Shown here one piece after another: positions 56,351 through 64,000 of a stretch of DNA of 64,000 nucleotides (within the stretch, counting starts at the first letter, position 1; each line of letters starts with the position of its first letter). The notes below the pieces were generated by a model that was not told the origin of the DNA, made no database searches, and saw only the letters and a list, made by a program, of their open reading frames with translations. Position numbers and translations under genes: made by a program. This stretch comes from Lysobacteraceae bacterium (GTDB taxonomy: Bacteria; Pseudomonadota; Gammaproteobacteria; Xanthomonadales; Xanthomonadaceae). The DNA lies in contig JAEUPQ010000017.1 of assembly GCA_016789405.1 (NCBI GenBank), positions 186,001 through 250,000 on the forward strand, read 5' to 3'.

Positions 56351-56487
56351 GGTAGCTCCGGCGTTTGCGATGCCGGCAGCCTGCGCCGTGCCGGGGCGTG
56401 CGGCAAGCGCCGAAGGTCACGCGCTTGTCGCGATCGGCTCCGCTGCGGGACAATGCATCGCCATTCGCCGTATTCCCGGACATCACC

Positions 56488-56829
56488 ATGAGCGCCGTAC
56501 CCGCCTGCCCCCAGTGCACCCTGACCAACACGTACCGGGATGGCGAACAGTTCATCTGCGCGGATTGTGGTTTCGAATGGTCGGCATCCGGCGAAGCGCC
56601 TGCCGGCGATGACATGATCGTCCGCGACAGCAACGGCAATCGGCTCGCCGACGGCGACACGGTCGTGGTCATCAAGGACCTGAAGGTCAAGGGCTCCTCG
56701 ATTCCGCTCAAGCAGGGCACCGTGATCAAGCACATCCGCCTCGTCGATGGCGATGCCGAACACATCGAAGGTCATTCCGACAAGATCAAGGGCCTCGTGC
56801 TCAAGACCTGCTTCCTGCGCAAGGCCTGA
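56488..56829 (+). CDS. yjdM: zinc-ribbon protein YjdM (PhnA family)
   Basis: A 113-residue protein with an N-terminal zinc ribbon, CPQC and CADC ([22 protein letters not shown]). The conserved PhnA C-terminal domain follows ([33 protein letters not shown]). YjdM was formerly called PhnA; its link to phosphonate use is historical and unproven. Length is normal. A small DUF2256 gene follows after 22 bases. Confidence 0.92.
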   Translation: MSAVPACPQCTLTNTYRDGEQFICADCGFEWSASGEAPAGDDMIVRDSNGNRLADGDTVVVIKDLKVKGSSIPLKQGTVIKHIRLVDGDAEHIEGHSDKIKGLVLKTCFLRKA

Positions 56830-56851
56830 GATCCCGGCTGCGAGGCTGGCC

Positions 56852-57010
56852 ATGCCCGCGAAGCGCGACCTGCCCGTGAAGATCTGCCCGGTCTGCGGGC
56901 GTCCGTTCACGTGGCGGCGGAAATGGGCCAAGGATTGGGCGCAGGTCAAATACTGCTCGGATGCATGCCGCAAGGGCACGCCACGCGGACGCAGCCCCGA
57001 ACATCGCTGA
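56852..57010 (+). CDS. DUF2256 zinc-ribbon microprotein
   Basis: A 52-residue protein, almost entirely the DUF2256 motif: [40 protein letters not shown]. Four cysteines (CPVC, CSDAC) can bind zinc. DUF2256 genes are often found beside cryptochrome/photolyase-like genes, but none is here. The start ATG is at the family N-terminus, 22 bases after yjdM, so the two may be co-transcribed. Confidence 0.88.
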   Translation: MPAKRDLPVKICPVCGRPFTWRRKWAKDWAQVKYCSDACRKGTPRGRSPEHR

Positions 57011-57071
57011 TTCCTTCGTGTGCAGCGTCGCCGTTCCGCACGGGGCGTGACGGCCGTCGACGAGCGCAAAC

Positions 57072-57087
57072 TTGAATACGTATGCAG
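57072..57087 (+). promoter_or_regulatory. candidate LacI-family operator upstream of the alpha-amylase
   Basis: TTGAATAC|GTATGCAG, a near-perfect palindrome around the central CG (the right half reversed reads CTGCATAC, six of eight matches), typical of LacI-type sites. It lies 180 bases before the amylase ATG. Maltodextrin genes of related bacteria are commonly controlled by LacI-family repressors, but no such regulator is in this window. Confidence 0.5.
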
Positions 57088-57127
57088 CGAATCATGCTGC
57101 GCTGCGATGCGCTCCTAGCATGCAAGC

Positions 57128-57148
57128 GCATCACGCAGCGCGTGATGC
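57128..57148 (+). repeat. short inverted repeat in the amylase upstream region
   Basis: GCATCACGC-AGC-GCGTGATGC, perfect 9-bp arms with a 3-base centre. Could be a second operator or an mRNA stem. The rest of the 256-base gap between 57010 and 57267 shows nothing else. Confidence 0.5.
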
Positions 57149-57266
57149 CTCGCGTCCGGAACAGGGGCCGGTCGATCCATCGTCTGTCGCAATGCGCGCC
57201 GTTTTCGCGTCGCGCACGGGAAACGCTTGTCCCGTCCCGGGACGCCATGACTTCAGGAGAAGCCAG

Positions 57267-58688
57267 ATGTCGTTCGATCAAGAGTCGCAGAAGTCCTCCG
57301 CCACGCTTGCCGCGCTGCTGTGCGCATCCGCACTCGCATCCGTGTTTCCGGCCGTCGCCCGCGCAGACGCGGTGCTGCATGCGTTCAACTGGCGCTATGC
57401 CGATGTCGAGGCGCGTGCCGCGCAGATCCAGTCCGCGGGCTATCGCGCAGTGCTGGTGGCGCCTGCGTACAAGTCGGAGGGCAGCGCCTGGTGGGCGCGT
57501 TACCAGCCACAGGACTTTCGCGTCATCCATCATCCGCTGGGCGATACCGCGGCGTTCAGGCGGATGGTGTCGGCCTTGCGTTCGCGCGGGATCGATGTCT
57601 ATGCCGACGTGGTGATGAATCACATGGCCAACGAGGCCGCGCAGAGGCCGGACCTCAACTATCCCGGCACGCGCATCCTGAATCTCTATGCCGGCAATCC
57701 GACCTACTACAACAGCATCCGCATGTTCGGCACGCTGTCGTCCAACGTGCTCGGCCCATACGATTTCGGCGAGCAACGCTGCATCACCGATTACAACGAC
57801 GTGTGGCAGGTGCAGAACTGGCGGCTGTGCGGTGGCGGCGGCGATGTCGGCCTGCCGGACCTCAAGGCGAACAGCTGGGTGATCGGGCAGCAGCAGGAAT
57901 ACCTGCGCCAGCTCAAGGCGATCGGCGTGAAGGGCTTCCGCATCGACGCGGCCAAGCACATGCCGATGTCCCATCTCAACAGCGTGCTCACGGCCGACAT
58001 CAAGAGCGGTACATACGTCTTCGGCGAGATCATCACCGGTGGCGGCGCCGGCAACCTCGAGTACGACCGCTTCCTGCAGCCTTACCTGCAGGGCACCGAC
58101 CATGCCGCCTACGACTTTCCGCTGCAGACCAGCCTGCGCAACGCCTTCGGCATGGGCGGCAGCCTCAGCACGTTGGTCGATCCCGCAGCCTATGGCCAGG
58201 CGCTGCAGGGCAATCGTGCGCTGACCTTCACGGTGACCCATGACATCCCGAACAACAGCGGGTTTCGCTATGCACTGATGGATCCGGTCGACGAGACGCT
58301 TGCCTACGCGTACATCTTCGGGCGCAACGGCGGCAAGCCGATGGTCTATTCCGACAACAACGAGAGCGGAGACAATCGCTGGGTCAACGCCTGGAACCGC
58401 AGCGACATCCGCGGCATGATCCGGTTCCACAACGCCGTGCAGGGCAACGACATGCAGGTCCTGTCCCACGGCAACTGCCACCTGGTGTTCCGTCGCGGCA
58501 GCCAGGGCATCGTCGGCATCAACAAGTGCGGCAACGCGGTGAATGCCACCGTGAACATGAACAACAGCGTGCTGTGGTGGTACGCCAACTACACCGACAC
58601 CTTGGGGTCGGGCAGTGTGGTCAACATCGCGAGCGCCAGCTACACCTTCAACCTGCCTGCCCGCAGCGCGAGGATGTGGCTGCGCTGA
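57267..58688 (+). CDS. secreted alpha-amylase, GH13
   Basis: A 473-residue exported glycosidase. The signal peptide ends near ARADA (residue 34). The four GH13 regions are present: DVVMNHM (Asp114, His119), GFRIDAAKHM (nucleophile Asp227), FGEII (acid/base Glu254) and TVTHDIPNN (Asp326). A short C-terminal beta domain (VNIASASYTFNLPARSARMW) closes the protein. Expected to hydrolyse internal alpha-1,4 bonds of starch outside the cell. AGGAG lies eight bases before the ATG. Possibly repressed by a LacI-type protein through the operator at 57072. Confidence 0.93.
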   Translation: MSFDQESQKSSATLAALLCASALASVFPAVARADAVLHAFNWRYADVEARAAQIQSAGYRAVLVAPAYKSEGSAWWARYQPQDFRVIHHPLGDTAAFRRMVSALRSRGIDVYADVVMNHMANEAAQRPDLNYPGTRILNLYAGNPTYYNSIRMFGTLSSNVLGPYDFGEQRCITDYNDVWQVQNWRLCGGGGDVGLPDLKANSWVIGQQQEYLRQLKAIGVKGFRIDAAKHMPMSHLNSVLTADIKSGTYVFGEIITGGGAGNLEYDRFLQPYLQGTDHAAYDFPLQTSLRNAFGMGGSLSTLVDPAAYGQALQGNRALTFTVTHDIPNNSGFRYALMDPVDETLAYAYIFGRNGGKPMVYSDNNESGDNRWVNAWNRSDIRGMIRFHNAVQGNDMQVLSHGNCHLVFRRGSQGIVGINKCGNAVNATVNMNNSVLWWYANYTDTLGSGSVVNIASASYTFNLPARSARMWLR

Positions 58689-58749
58689 CGCGAGACGGCT
58701 GCACCGCAGGGGCGAGCTTGTCCTGCAGCGGCGCCGAATCCCGATGGAT

Positions 58750-58780
58750 GGATGATGCGGGCACGCCGTCCGCGTCATCC
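58750..58780 (+). terminator. candidate terminator of the alpha-amylase gene
   Basis: GGATGATGCGG / CCGCGTCATCC (10 of 11 pairs) with a 9-base loop, followed by GTCTT. It lies 61 bases after the amylase stop. Confidence 0.5.
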
Positions 58781-58848
58781 GTCTTCAATCGAGGTGCGCT
58801 CTGTCGACGTTCTCTTCCAATCCACTATCGGGCCGGCGTGGCGGAAGC

Positions 58849-59427
58849 TTGCCGACGGTGCTGTCCTCGCTGCTCGCGGCCTGCCTGCTGGGCATGCCGT
58901 CTCCCGGTCTTGCCGAAGTGGTGCTGAGCGAGCACGTGGAGCACTACCTGCTCGACGGTACGACCGCCGAGGATCTGCGCAGCCAGTTGTCGCAGCGAGG
59001 CCCGACGGCGCGGGGGCAGTCGGTTGCGGGAATCACCCGCCACGCGCTCAGCGTGCAGTACTGGCGGCGCCAGAACGGCGATGCGTGCGAGGCCTACGGG
59101 ATTCGCGTCGAACTGGTCGTCACGATGCGCCTGCCGCGCTGGCGGCCGAGGCATGCGCCGGCGCAAGCGCTGGCGGACCAGTGGAGCCGGCTCGAACATG
59201 GCCTGCGCATGCATGAGATTGGACATCGGGACAACGGTGTCGCCGCTGCCCATGAGCTCGACGCCAGGTTGCGGCAGATCGGTGCCGCGCCCGATTGCGA
59301 CACGCTGAAGATGATGTTCGATGCGGTGCGTCGCGAATCCCGACTGGCCCTCCAGGCGCGCGAGGATGCGTTCGACCGCGAGACCGACCACGGCAGGCGC
59401 TGGATGCGTGCGTCCGGGATCGACTAG
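58849..59427 (+). CDS. DUF922-like Zn-dependent protease candidate
   Basis: A 192-residue exported protein. The signal (LSSLLAACLLGMPSPGLAE) is followed by a domain with a perfect HExxH, RMHEIGHRDNG, and a DUF922-like framework (HALSVQYWRRQNGDACEAYGIRVELVV before it; DFDAVRRES-like FDAVRRESRLAL after it). DUF922 proteins are predicted zinc metalloproteases. No ATG or GTG gives this frame a start: only a TTG at 58849, or CTG codons further up to 58756, are available. The start is therefore tentative. Confidence 0.68.
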   Translation: MPTVLSSLLAACLLGMPSPGLAEVVLSEHVEHYLLDGTTAEDLRSQLSQRGPTARGQSVAGITRHALSVQYWRRQNGDACEAYGIRVELVVTMRLPRWRPRHAPAQALADQWSRLEHGLRMHEIGHRDNGVAAAHELDARLRQIGAAPDCDTLKMMFDAVRRESRLALQAREDAFDRETDHGRRWMRASGID

Positions 59428-59434
59428 GCGTCGT

Positions 59435-59466
59435 GAGGATGTCGCCCCGGTGATGGCGACATCCTC
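59435..59466. terminator. bidirectional terminator
   Basis: Perfect 12-bp inverted repeat GAGGATGTCGCC / GGCGACATCCTC with an 8-base loop between the convergent DUF922 and M56 genes. Confidence 0.75.
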
Positions 59467-59474
59467 CCGCGGCA

Positions 59475-61313
59475 TCACCGGGCGACGGGCTCCGCCAGGC
59501 CGGCGGCTACCGCGCGGTCGAGCTCGGCGCGCACACGGCGATCGGTTTCCAGTGCCTCCCGTTCGAACGCCTTCGACAGCGCTTCCATTTCCTTGCCGAG
59601 CGTTTCCATCGGCTGGCTGGCGGCTTCCATTTCCAGCGACATGGCCTGCATCGGTTCGAAGCTGCGTTCCAGCCGTTCCAGTTCGGTCGCGAGTGTGCGC
59701 TCGGATTCCGCCATCTCGCGATCGATCATGGCCATCCTGCGATCGATCTCCGCCATGCGCGCTTCTTCCTTGGCGGTCCGGGCACCGTCTTCGGCGCGCG
59801 TCGCCGCATGCGTCGCGATCGAGACCTGTTCGCGTGCCAGCATGTCCTGCTGGTCGGCGAGCGCGCTCATCTTTGCGGCGGCTTCGCGCATGGCAGGCGT
59901 TTCACCGCCATCGGGCGTCGCTGCTTCCATGCGCTTGCCGATCGCTTCGAGCTTGCCGGAGTGCCGTTCCATTTCGGCCTGCAGGCTCTCCATGCGCGCT
60001 TCGGCCGGACCGTGGCGATCCCAGATTTCGCGGACGCGCGCCACGGTGGACGGATCACGCACCACCATCGCCTTGCCATCGCGACGCAGCCAGAGGAAGT
60101 CTCCGTCGACCTGGCGCTTGGCGGCCCGGATGTCGTCGACGTCGTCGCTGTGGCCGGACATGCGGATACCGTCGCGATTGGCGTCGACGAGGGCGATGGT
60201 GCCGTCGGAGGCGATGCCCGGCGTGCGTCGTGCCGGTTCGGCCTTGTCGTCTGTCGGCTTGGTGTCTGCCAGGCTTGCAATGGCGGCACCGGTGGAGACG
60301 GCTTGCGGCGCTGGCGTGCGCGATGTCTGTGCGTAGGCGAGGCAGCCGATGCAGGCGACAGCGAGGATGCCGAGCGGCAGCGCGCCGGCAGTGGATGGGC
60401 GGCGGGGTCGGAGCAGGGATCGGATACGGGTCATGAGTTGGCCTCCATGCGCGGCTTGCGCAAGGTTGGGAAGTGACAGGGTCTGGTCGAGTTCGGCGAG
60501 CGCCAGGGCCAACCGCTTCGGTTCACCGAGGACCGAGGCAGCGAGATCGTCGGCGACCAGTTCGCGCTCCTGGCGGATGCGACGCGACAGCCACCACACG
60601 ATCGGATGGAAGAACAGCAGCGCCTCTGCTGCACGTTGCAGCAGGTTGGCGAGGTAGTCGTGGCGCCGGATGTGCGCCAGTTCGTGGGCGAGCAGCGCTT
60701 CCAGCAGTTCCGGAGGCATCTTGGCGAGCAGCGCGGCCGGCACGAACACCATCGGGCGCAAGAGGCCGGCGGACAGCGGGCCGCCTTCGCCGTCGAACAC
60801 CGCGAGCGGCACGTCGCCCAGGCCGAAGCGCTGCGAAAGCGCGCGCATGCGCTGTGCCCATTCGCCGTCCGTGACGCGATGCGCGCGTCCGCGCAGCCCG
60901 GAGACCCAGCGCAGGCCGACGGCCGTGCGCAGCAGGAGGATCAGGGCGCCGCTGGCCCAGAGCGCGACCAGCCACGGCAGGACGGCATCGAGCGTGCCGC
61001 CGCTCGCAAGCGTGTCCAGATGCATGCTTGTGGGTGCGTCCAGATGCGGATTCGCCGGCATCCTCGTCGCGAATGCCGGCGTGGTTGCAACGAAACGCCA
61101 CAGCGTCAGTGCCGGCCACGCGACGCATGCGGCGAGCGCGATGCATGCCGTGGCATAGCGCGACTGTGCGGAGGACTGGCGCAGCGCGCGGAGTGCGATC
61201 GCGGCCAGTGCGCCGATCAACAGGCCCTGCCAGAGGGCATGGAGCAGGGTCAGGCCGATGGGGCGGATCCACGGTGCCATGGTGTCCGACAGCGGCAGGT
61301 ACTCAGCGGCCAT
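59475..61313 (-). CDS. BlaR1/MecR1-like M56 membrane metalloprotease
   Basis: A 612-residue membrane protease of the BlaR1 class. The first 130 residues hold several helices; the zinc site is HELAH (210-214), and ELVADD downstream gives the third ligand region. A last hydrophobic stretch lies near residue 310-328. Instead of the beta-lactam-binding sensor domain of BlaR1, the C-terminus (about 420-612) is a long Met/Glu/Arg-rich coiled coil (ERTLATELERLERSFEPMQA, METLGKEMEALSKAFERE). It pairs with the adjacent BlaI-like repressor, overlapping it by 11 bases. Expected role: signal-dependent cleavage of the repressor. The signal is unknown. Confidence 0.86.
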   Translation of the reverse strand: MAAEYLPLSDTMAPWIRPIGLTLLHALWQGLLIGALAAIALRALRQSSAQSRYATACIALAACVAWPALTLWRFVATTPAFATRMPANPHLDAPTSMHLDTLASGGTLDAVLPWLVALWASGALILLLRTAVGLRWVSGLRGRAHRVTDGEWAQRMRALSQRFGLGDVPLAVFDGEGGPLSAGLLRPMVFVPAALLAKMPPELLEALLAHELAHIRRHDYLANLLQRAAEALLFFHPIVWWLSRRIRQERELVADDLAASVLGEPKRLALALAELDQTLSLPNLAQAAHGGQLMTRIRSLLRPRRPSTAGALPLGILAVACIGCLAYAQTSRTPAPQAVSTGAAIASLADTKPTDDKAEPARRTPGIASDGTIALVDANRDGIRMSGHSDDVDDIRAAKRQVDGDFLWLRRDGKAMVVRDPSTVARVREIWDRHGPAEARMESLQAEMERHSGKLEAIGKRMEAATPDGGETPAMREAAAKMSALADQQDMLAREQVSIATHAATRAEDGARTAKEEARMAEIDRRMAMIDREMAESERTLATELERLERSFEPMQAMSLEMEAASQPMETLGKEMEALSKAFEREALETDRRVRAELDRAVAAGLAEPVAR

Positions 61314-61695
61314 CGTCGTTTTCCTCCAGCGCCTTGCGGATTTCCGCGTGGATCTGCGCGCGCTCCTCGTCGCTGACGTGGTCGCGCAGTGCGGCCATCA
61401 CCAGGTCCTTGCCGGAGCCGGAGAACGCCTTGTGGATCAGATCGCGCAGCAGGTTGGTCTGCAGCGAGTCCTGTGGCTGCGCCGCAGCGTAGACGTGCGA
61501 GCGCTGGCTCTCGTCGCGGACCAGCAGTCCCTTGCCGTGCATGATCTGGAGAAGTCGCAGCACCGTCGCGTACGCCGCGTCGGGGCGCTCGGCGAGCTGC
61601 GCTTCGTGCACCTGCTTCACCGTGCTGGGTCCGAGCCGCCACAGCACGCGCAGCAGGTCCAGTTCGGCGGGGGTCGGTTTCCTTGAGCCAGTCAT
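61303..61695 (-). CDS. BlaI/MecI-family transcriptional repressor
   Basis: A 130-residue winged-helix protein. PTPAELDLLRVLWRLGPSTV and AYATVLRLLQIMHGKGLLV match the BlaI/MecI/CopY winged helix. A C-terminal dimerisation helix region follows (LVMAALRDHVSDEERAQIHA). It is the first gene of the pair and overlaps the M56 gene. It should bind the TGTCTAGA sites just upstream and repress its own operon, and perhaps the divergent TPR-GGDEF gene. Confidence 0.9.
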   Translation of the reverse strand: MTGSRKPTPAELDLLRVLWRLGPSTVKQVHEAQLAERPDAAYATVLRLLQIMHGKGLLVRDESQRSHVYAAAQPQDSLQTNLLRDLIHKAFSGSGKDLVMAALRDHVSDEERAQIHAEIRKALEENDDGR

Positions 61696-61748
61696 GTCGT
61701 CGTTTACCCGGAGGCGGCCTGCGTGGATGACGGCTGCATGCTGATCGA

Positions 61749-61782
61749 TCTAGACAGGTTTGTCTAGAAAATTTTGTCTAGA
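61749..61782. promoter_or_regulatory. BlaI-type operator, three half-sites
   Basis: TCTAGACA (61749-61756), 4 bases, TGTCTAGA (61761-61768), 6 bases, TGTCTAGA (61775-61782). The first two form a perfect 8-bp inverted repeat; the third is a direct repeat of the second. It lies 54-87 bases upstream of the BlaI-like gene and about 300 bases upstream of the TPR-GGDEF gene. BlaI/MecI operators are TACA/TGTA-type dyads, which these resemble. Confidence 0.8.
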
Positions 61783-62080
61783 TTGGTCCGACTTGGCGAC
61801 CGCCTGTCGGAAAGCGGGCTGTCCGGCCTCGTCGCGGCGCTCGTCGAATGTGCGCCGGGCGCCCTGTGCGGAACGCCCATCGAGGTGCAAGATGGCGCAG
61901 TGACGTCGCGACAGGGGGTTGTCGATGGCAGAACGCAGCAGCGGCGCGCGATCCGGGCGAGACACCGACGCGATGGGCGGTCCGCCTTTCCGCGGAGCCA
62001 CCGCCTACAATGCGCCCCCGTCCGGTGCAGCCCTGTCGCGCTCGCCAGGACGGACCACAAATTCCGCAGGGGGCGGAACA
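61783..62080. other. upstream region of the TPR-GGDEF gene
   Basis: About 300 bases with no credible gene; short frames here lack ribosome sites. TACAAT (62006-62011) is a possible -10 for the TPR-GGDEF gene, with no obvious -35. AGGGGG at 62068-62074 is the only ribosome-site-like stretch before the ATG. Confidence 0.4.
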
Positions 62081-64000
62081 ATGACCCGTAGCCAGGCGAC
62101 CGGACGCTCGCCGCGCCCGGGCGCGGCCGTCCGGGTCACACGTTTCGATCACGCAGTACCCGCATTGACCGGCTTCACGCTGGTCGTAGCCGCCTGCATG
62201 GCCCTTGCCGTGGCCGGTCGGGTCAACGCACAGCCGGTGCGCGTGCAGGGTGAGGTGCAGACCCTGCTTGCCCGGTCCGAATCCATGCATTTGAAGGACC
62301 CGCAGCAAGCGCTGTCGCTTGCGCGGCGCGCAGTGCAGGTGGCGGAACGGGCCGGAGCGGACGGGCTTGTGCGCAGATCGAAGGCCGCAGTCTGCGAAGC
62401 GACCGTGGACATCGATCCGCAGGCGGCGCTGCCGCTGTCCGAAGACGGCGAGCAGGCATCGCGCGCGGCCGAGGACTTGTCGGCGCTGGCACGGTTCCTG
62501 GGTTGCCGGGGCTATGCGCTCGAACAGCTGGGCAAGCGCCACGAAGCGGCGCTGGTCCACGAAAGCGCGGTGTCCGTTGCGGAGAGGACGACCGACCGGG
62601 CGGCGCTGGCCGATGCCCTGGCGATGCGTGGCGAAAGCCGTCATTACCACGGCCGCTACGACCTCGCGATCGCCGATCTGAATCGCGCCTATGCCCTGGA
62701 TCTTGCGCTGGGGCGGAAGGATGGCCAGCAGTACGCGCTCAATGCCATCGCCAATGTCTACAGCGATGGCAACGTGGCCGAATTCGACAAGGCCATCGCG
62801 TATTACCGGCAGTTGCTCAAGGACAACGAAGCGGCCGGACTGCGCAGCGAGGTCGCGACGATGCTGTTCAACATCGCCAGCGCGAACCTGCAGAAGGGGC
62901 GCCTGGACGAGGCGCTCGCCGACTTCCGGCGCGCCATGGCGATCGATCTCGAACTCGGCAATTCGATCGGCGTCGCCGAAAGCGAACGCTCGATCGGCGC
63001 CGTGCTGGCGAAGCAGGGGCATGGGGACGAAGCGCTGCCGCTGATGGACAGCGCGCTTGCGCGCTTCGAGGCTGCGGGCAACGACGAAAACGCCGCGCGC
63101 GTCCGCATCTCGCGCGCGCGCGTCCTGCGCATGATCGGGCGCCATCGCGAAGCGCTGGCGGACCTGGCCTTGGCCGAGCGGCATTTCCAGGATCGACACA
63201 ATCCGCGGCTGCTTGCCCAGGTCTACGAGGTCCAGGCCGACATCCATGCCGGGGCCGGCGAGTGGCGCAAGGCTTACGACGCGCTCAAGGCGTATCGGAC
63301 AACCCAGGAGTTGCTGGAGGCGCGTGCGCGGGAAGAACAGGGCTCACGGCTGCGCGTGCAGTTCGATACGGCGAAGAAGGAGCAGGAGAACCGTGAATTG
63401 CTGATCGAGAACGCGCATCGGGGCGAAGCGCTGCGCAGTGCCGAGAACATGCGTTCGCTGCAACGACTGACCATCCTGCTGGGCACCGCGCTGGTGGTGC
63501 TGCTCGCCGCGATGGCCGTGCTGCAGGTTCGCCGCGGACATCACCTGCGCAGACTTGCGATGACCGACGAGCTGACCGGCATGCCGAACCGGCGCAGCAT
63601 CCTGGAGTACCTGGAGCGCGAGATCGCCGGTCTCCGTGATGGGCGAGCGATGTCGGTGATCACGTTCGACGTCGACCATTTCAAGCGGATCAACGACATC
63701 CATGGCCACCATGGCGGCGATCGTGTGCTGCGATCGATCGCCGGGATCATCGGCACCGCGCTTCCGGCGTCGGCGCGCCTGGGTCGCATGGGCGGCGAGG
63801 AGTTCCTGATCGTGCTGCCTGCGAGCGGTGGCGACGCCGCCTTCACGCTGGCCGAGCGGCTGCGCGCGCGCGTGGGCGACGCCAGTTTCGAAGGCTTCAC
63901 TGCCGACGAGCGCGTGACCATCAGCCTTGGGGTCAGCGAGGGCGTGCCGGGCGACGACGTCGAAATCCTGCTGCGCCGCGCGGATGCCGCGCTGTATCGC
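62081..64000 (+). CDS. TPR-GGDEF membrane diguanylate cyclase candidate (3-prime partial)
   Basis: At least 640 residues; the frame is still open at the window edge. An N-terminal export segment (LTGFTLVVAACMALAVAGRV) is followed by a periplasmic region of TPR-like helices (residues about 60-440; RYDLAIADLNRAYALDLALG, GRLDEALADFRRAMAIDLEL). A transmembrane helix is at 463-485 (LTILLGTALVVLLAAMAVLQV). The GGDEF domain follows: LTGMPNRRS, DVDHFKRINDIHGH, and GGEEF at 571-575. No I-site RxxD precedes the signature. The last residues seen are ADAALYR, so only the end of the GGDEF domain is missing. Confidence 0.88.
   Translation, partial: MTRSQATGRSPRPGAAVRVTRFDHAVPALTGFTLVVAACMALAVAGRVNAQPVRVQGEVQTLLARSESMHLKDPQQALSLARRAVQVAERAGADGLVRRSKAAVCEATVDIDPQAALPLSEDGEQASRAAEDLSALARFLGCRGYALEQLGKRHEAALVHESAVSVAERTTDRAALADALAMRGESRHYHGRYDLAIADLNRAYALDLALGRKDGQQYALNAIANVYSDGNVAEFDKAIAYYRQLLKDNEAAGLRSEVATMLFNIASANLQKGRLDEALADFRRAMAIDLELGNSIGVAESERSIGAVLAKQGHGDEALPLMDSALARFEAAGNDENAARVRISRARVLRMIGRHREALADLALAERHFQDRHNPRLLAQVYEVQADIHAGAGEWRKAYDALKAYRTTQELLEARAREEQGSRLRVQFDTAKKEQENRELLIENAHRGEALRSAENMRSLQRLTILLGTALVVLLAAMAVLQVRRGHHLRRLAMTDELTGMPNRRSILEYLEREIAGLRDGRAMSVITFDVDHFKRINDIHGHHGGDRVLRSIAGIIGTALPASARLGRMGGEEFLIVLPASGGDAAFTLAERLRARVGDASFEGFTADERVTISLGVSEGVPGDDVEILLRRADAALYR

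Noticed and set aside
61774..62091. 105-codon plus-strand ORF between the operator and the TPR-GGDEF gene
   Set aside because: Alternative start, no ribosome site, Arg-rich translation and no similarity; it also overlaps the start of the real gene.

Overview
The window is GC-rich, gene-dense gammaproteobacterial DNA. Gene order (ilvC-ilvG-ilvM-...-ilvA-leuA), a thr operon with a Thr-rich leader peptide, and many secreted hydrolases fit the Xanthomonadaceae/Lysobacteraceae (Lysobacter/Luteimonas-like). This is an inference from content; no rRNA or other taxonomic marker is present. I saw no tRNA, rRNA, CRISPR array, insertion sequence or prophage.

Left third (about 1-20 kb). After a small membrane protein and a secreted pectate lyase, the minus strand carries an almost unbroken run of branched-chain and aspartate-family biosynthesis genes. 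In transcription order these are ilvL (leader peptide)-attenuator-ilvD-ilvC-ilvG-ilvM-ilvE-ilvA-leuA-leuC-leuD-leuB, then thrL (leader peptide)-attenuator-thrA-thrB-thrC. Most junctions overlap by 1-11 bases (ATGA, GTGA, TGATG), implying translational coupling. Both leader peptides are short ORFs read directly from the sequence; both end beside a GGTGCGGG segment that can pair with the left arm of the following terminator-like hairpin. Together these genes make Thr, Ile, Val and Leu.

Middle (20-36 kb). A CASTOR/POLLUX-type ion channel gene; a TPP riboswitch with thiC; a lipoprotein serine hydrolase beside a GAF-GGDEF gene remnant; an FAD/NAD(P)-binding protein; a saccharopine-dehydrogenase-like oxidoreductase; a secreted seven-repeat FG-GAP-like protein; and a malonyl-CoA-synthetase-like enzyme. 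Then comes a tightly overlapping three-gene redox operon (32481-35568): a single polypeptide joining a BFD-type [2Fe-2S] domain, an FNR-type flavin reductase domain, one transmembrane helix and five c-type heme sites; a Tll0287-like mono-heme protein; and a small membrane protein with a four-His di-heme pattern. A six-helix cation channel with an altered pore signature is divergent to it. I consider this operon the best candidate for an undescribed system.

Right (36-64 kb). A CadC-like membrane regulator with a TolB-like propeller, an AraC regulator, two paralogous secreted S9 peptidases about 4 kb apart with a shared unfamiliar N-terminal domain, an Asp-box exoprotein, tsaC/sua5, yaeQ, a DksA-like zinc finger protein, several secreted proteins of unknown function, a PHB-depolymerase-like esterase, a second serine hydrolase, two small zinc-ribbon genes, a GH13 alpha-amylase behind a LacI-type operator candidate, a DUF922 metalloprotease candidate, and a BlaI-M56 sensor pair divergent from a TPR-GGDEF protein. 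The BlaI-type operator (three TGTCTAGA half-sites) lies between those last genes. The TPR-GGDEF gene runs off the right edge.
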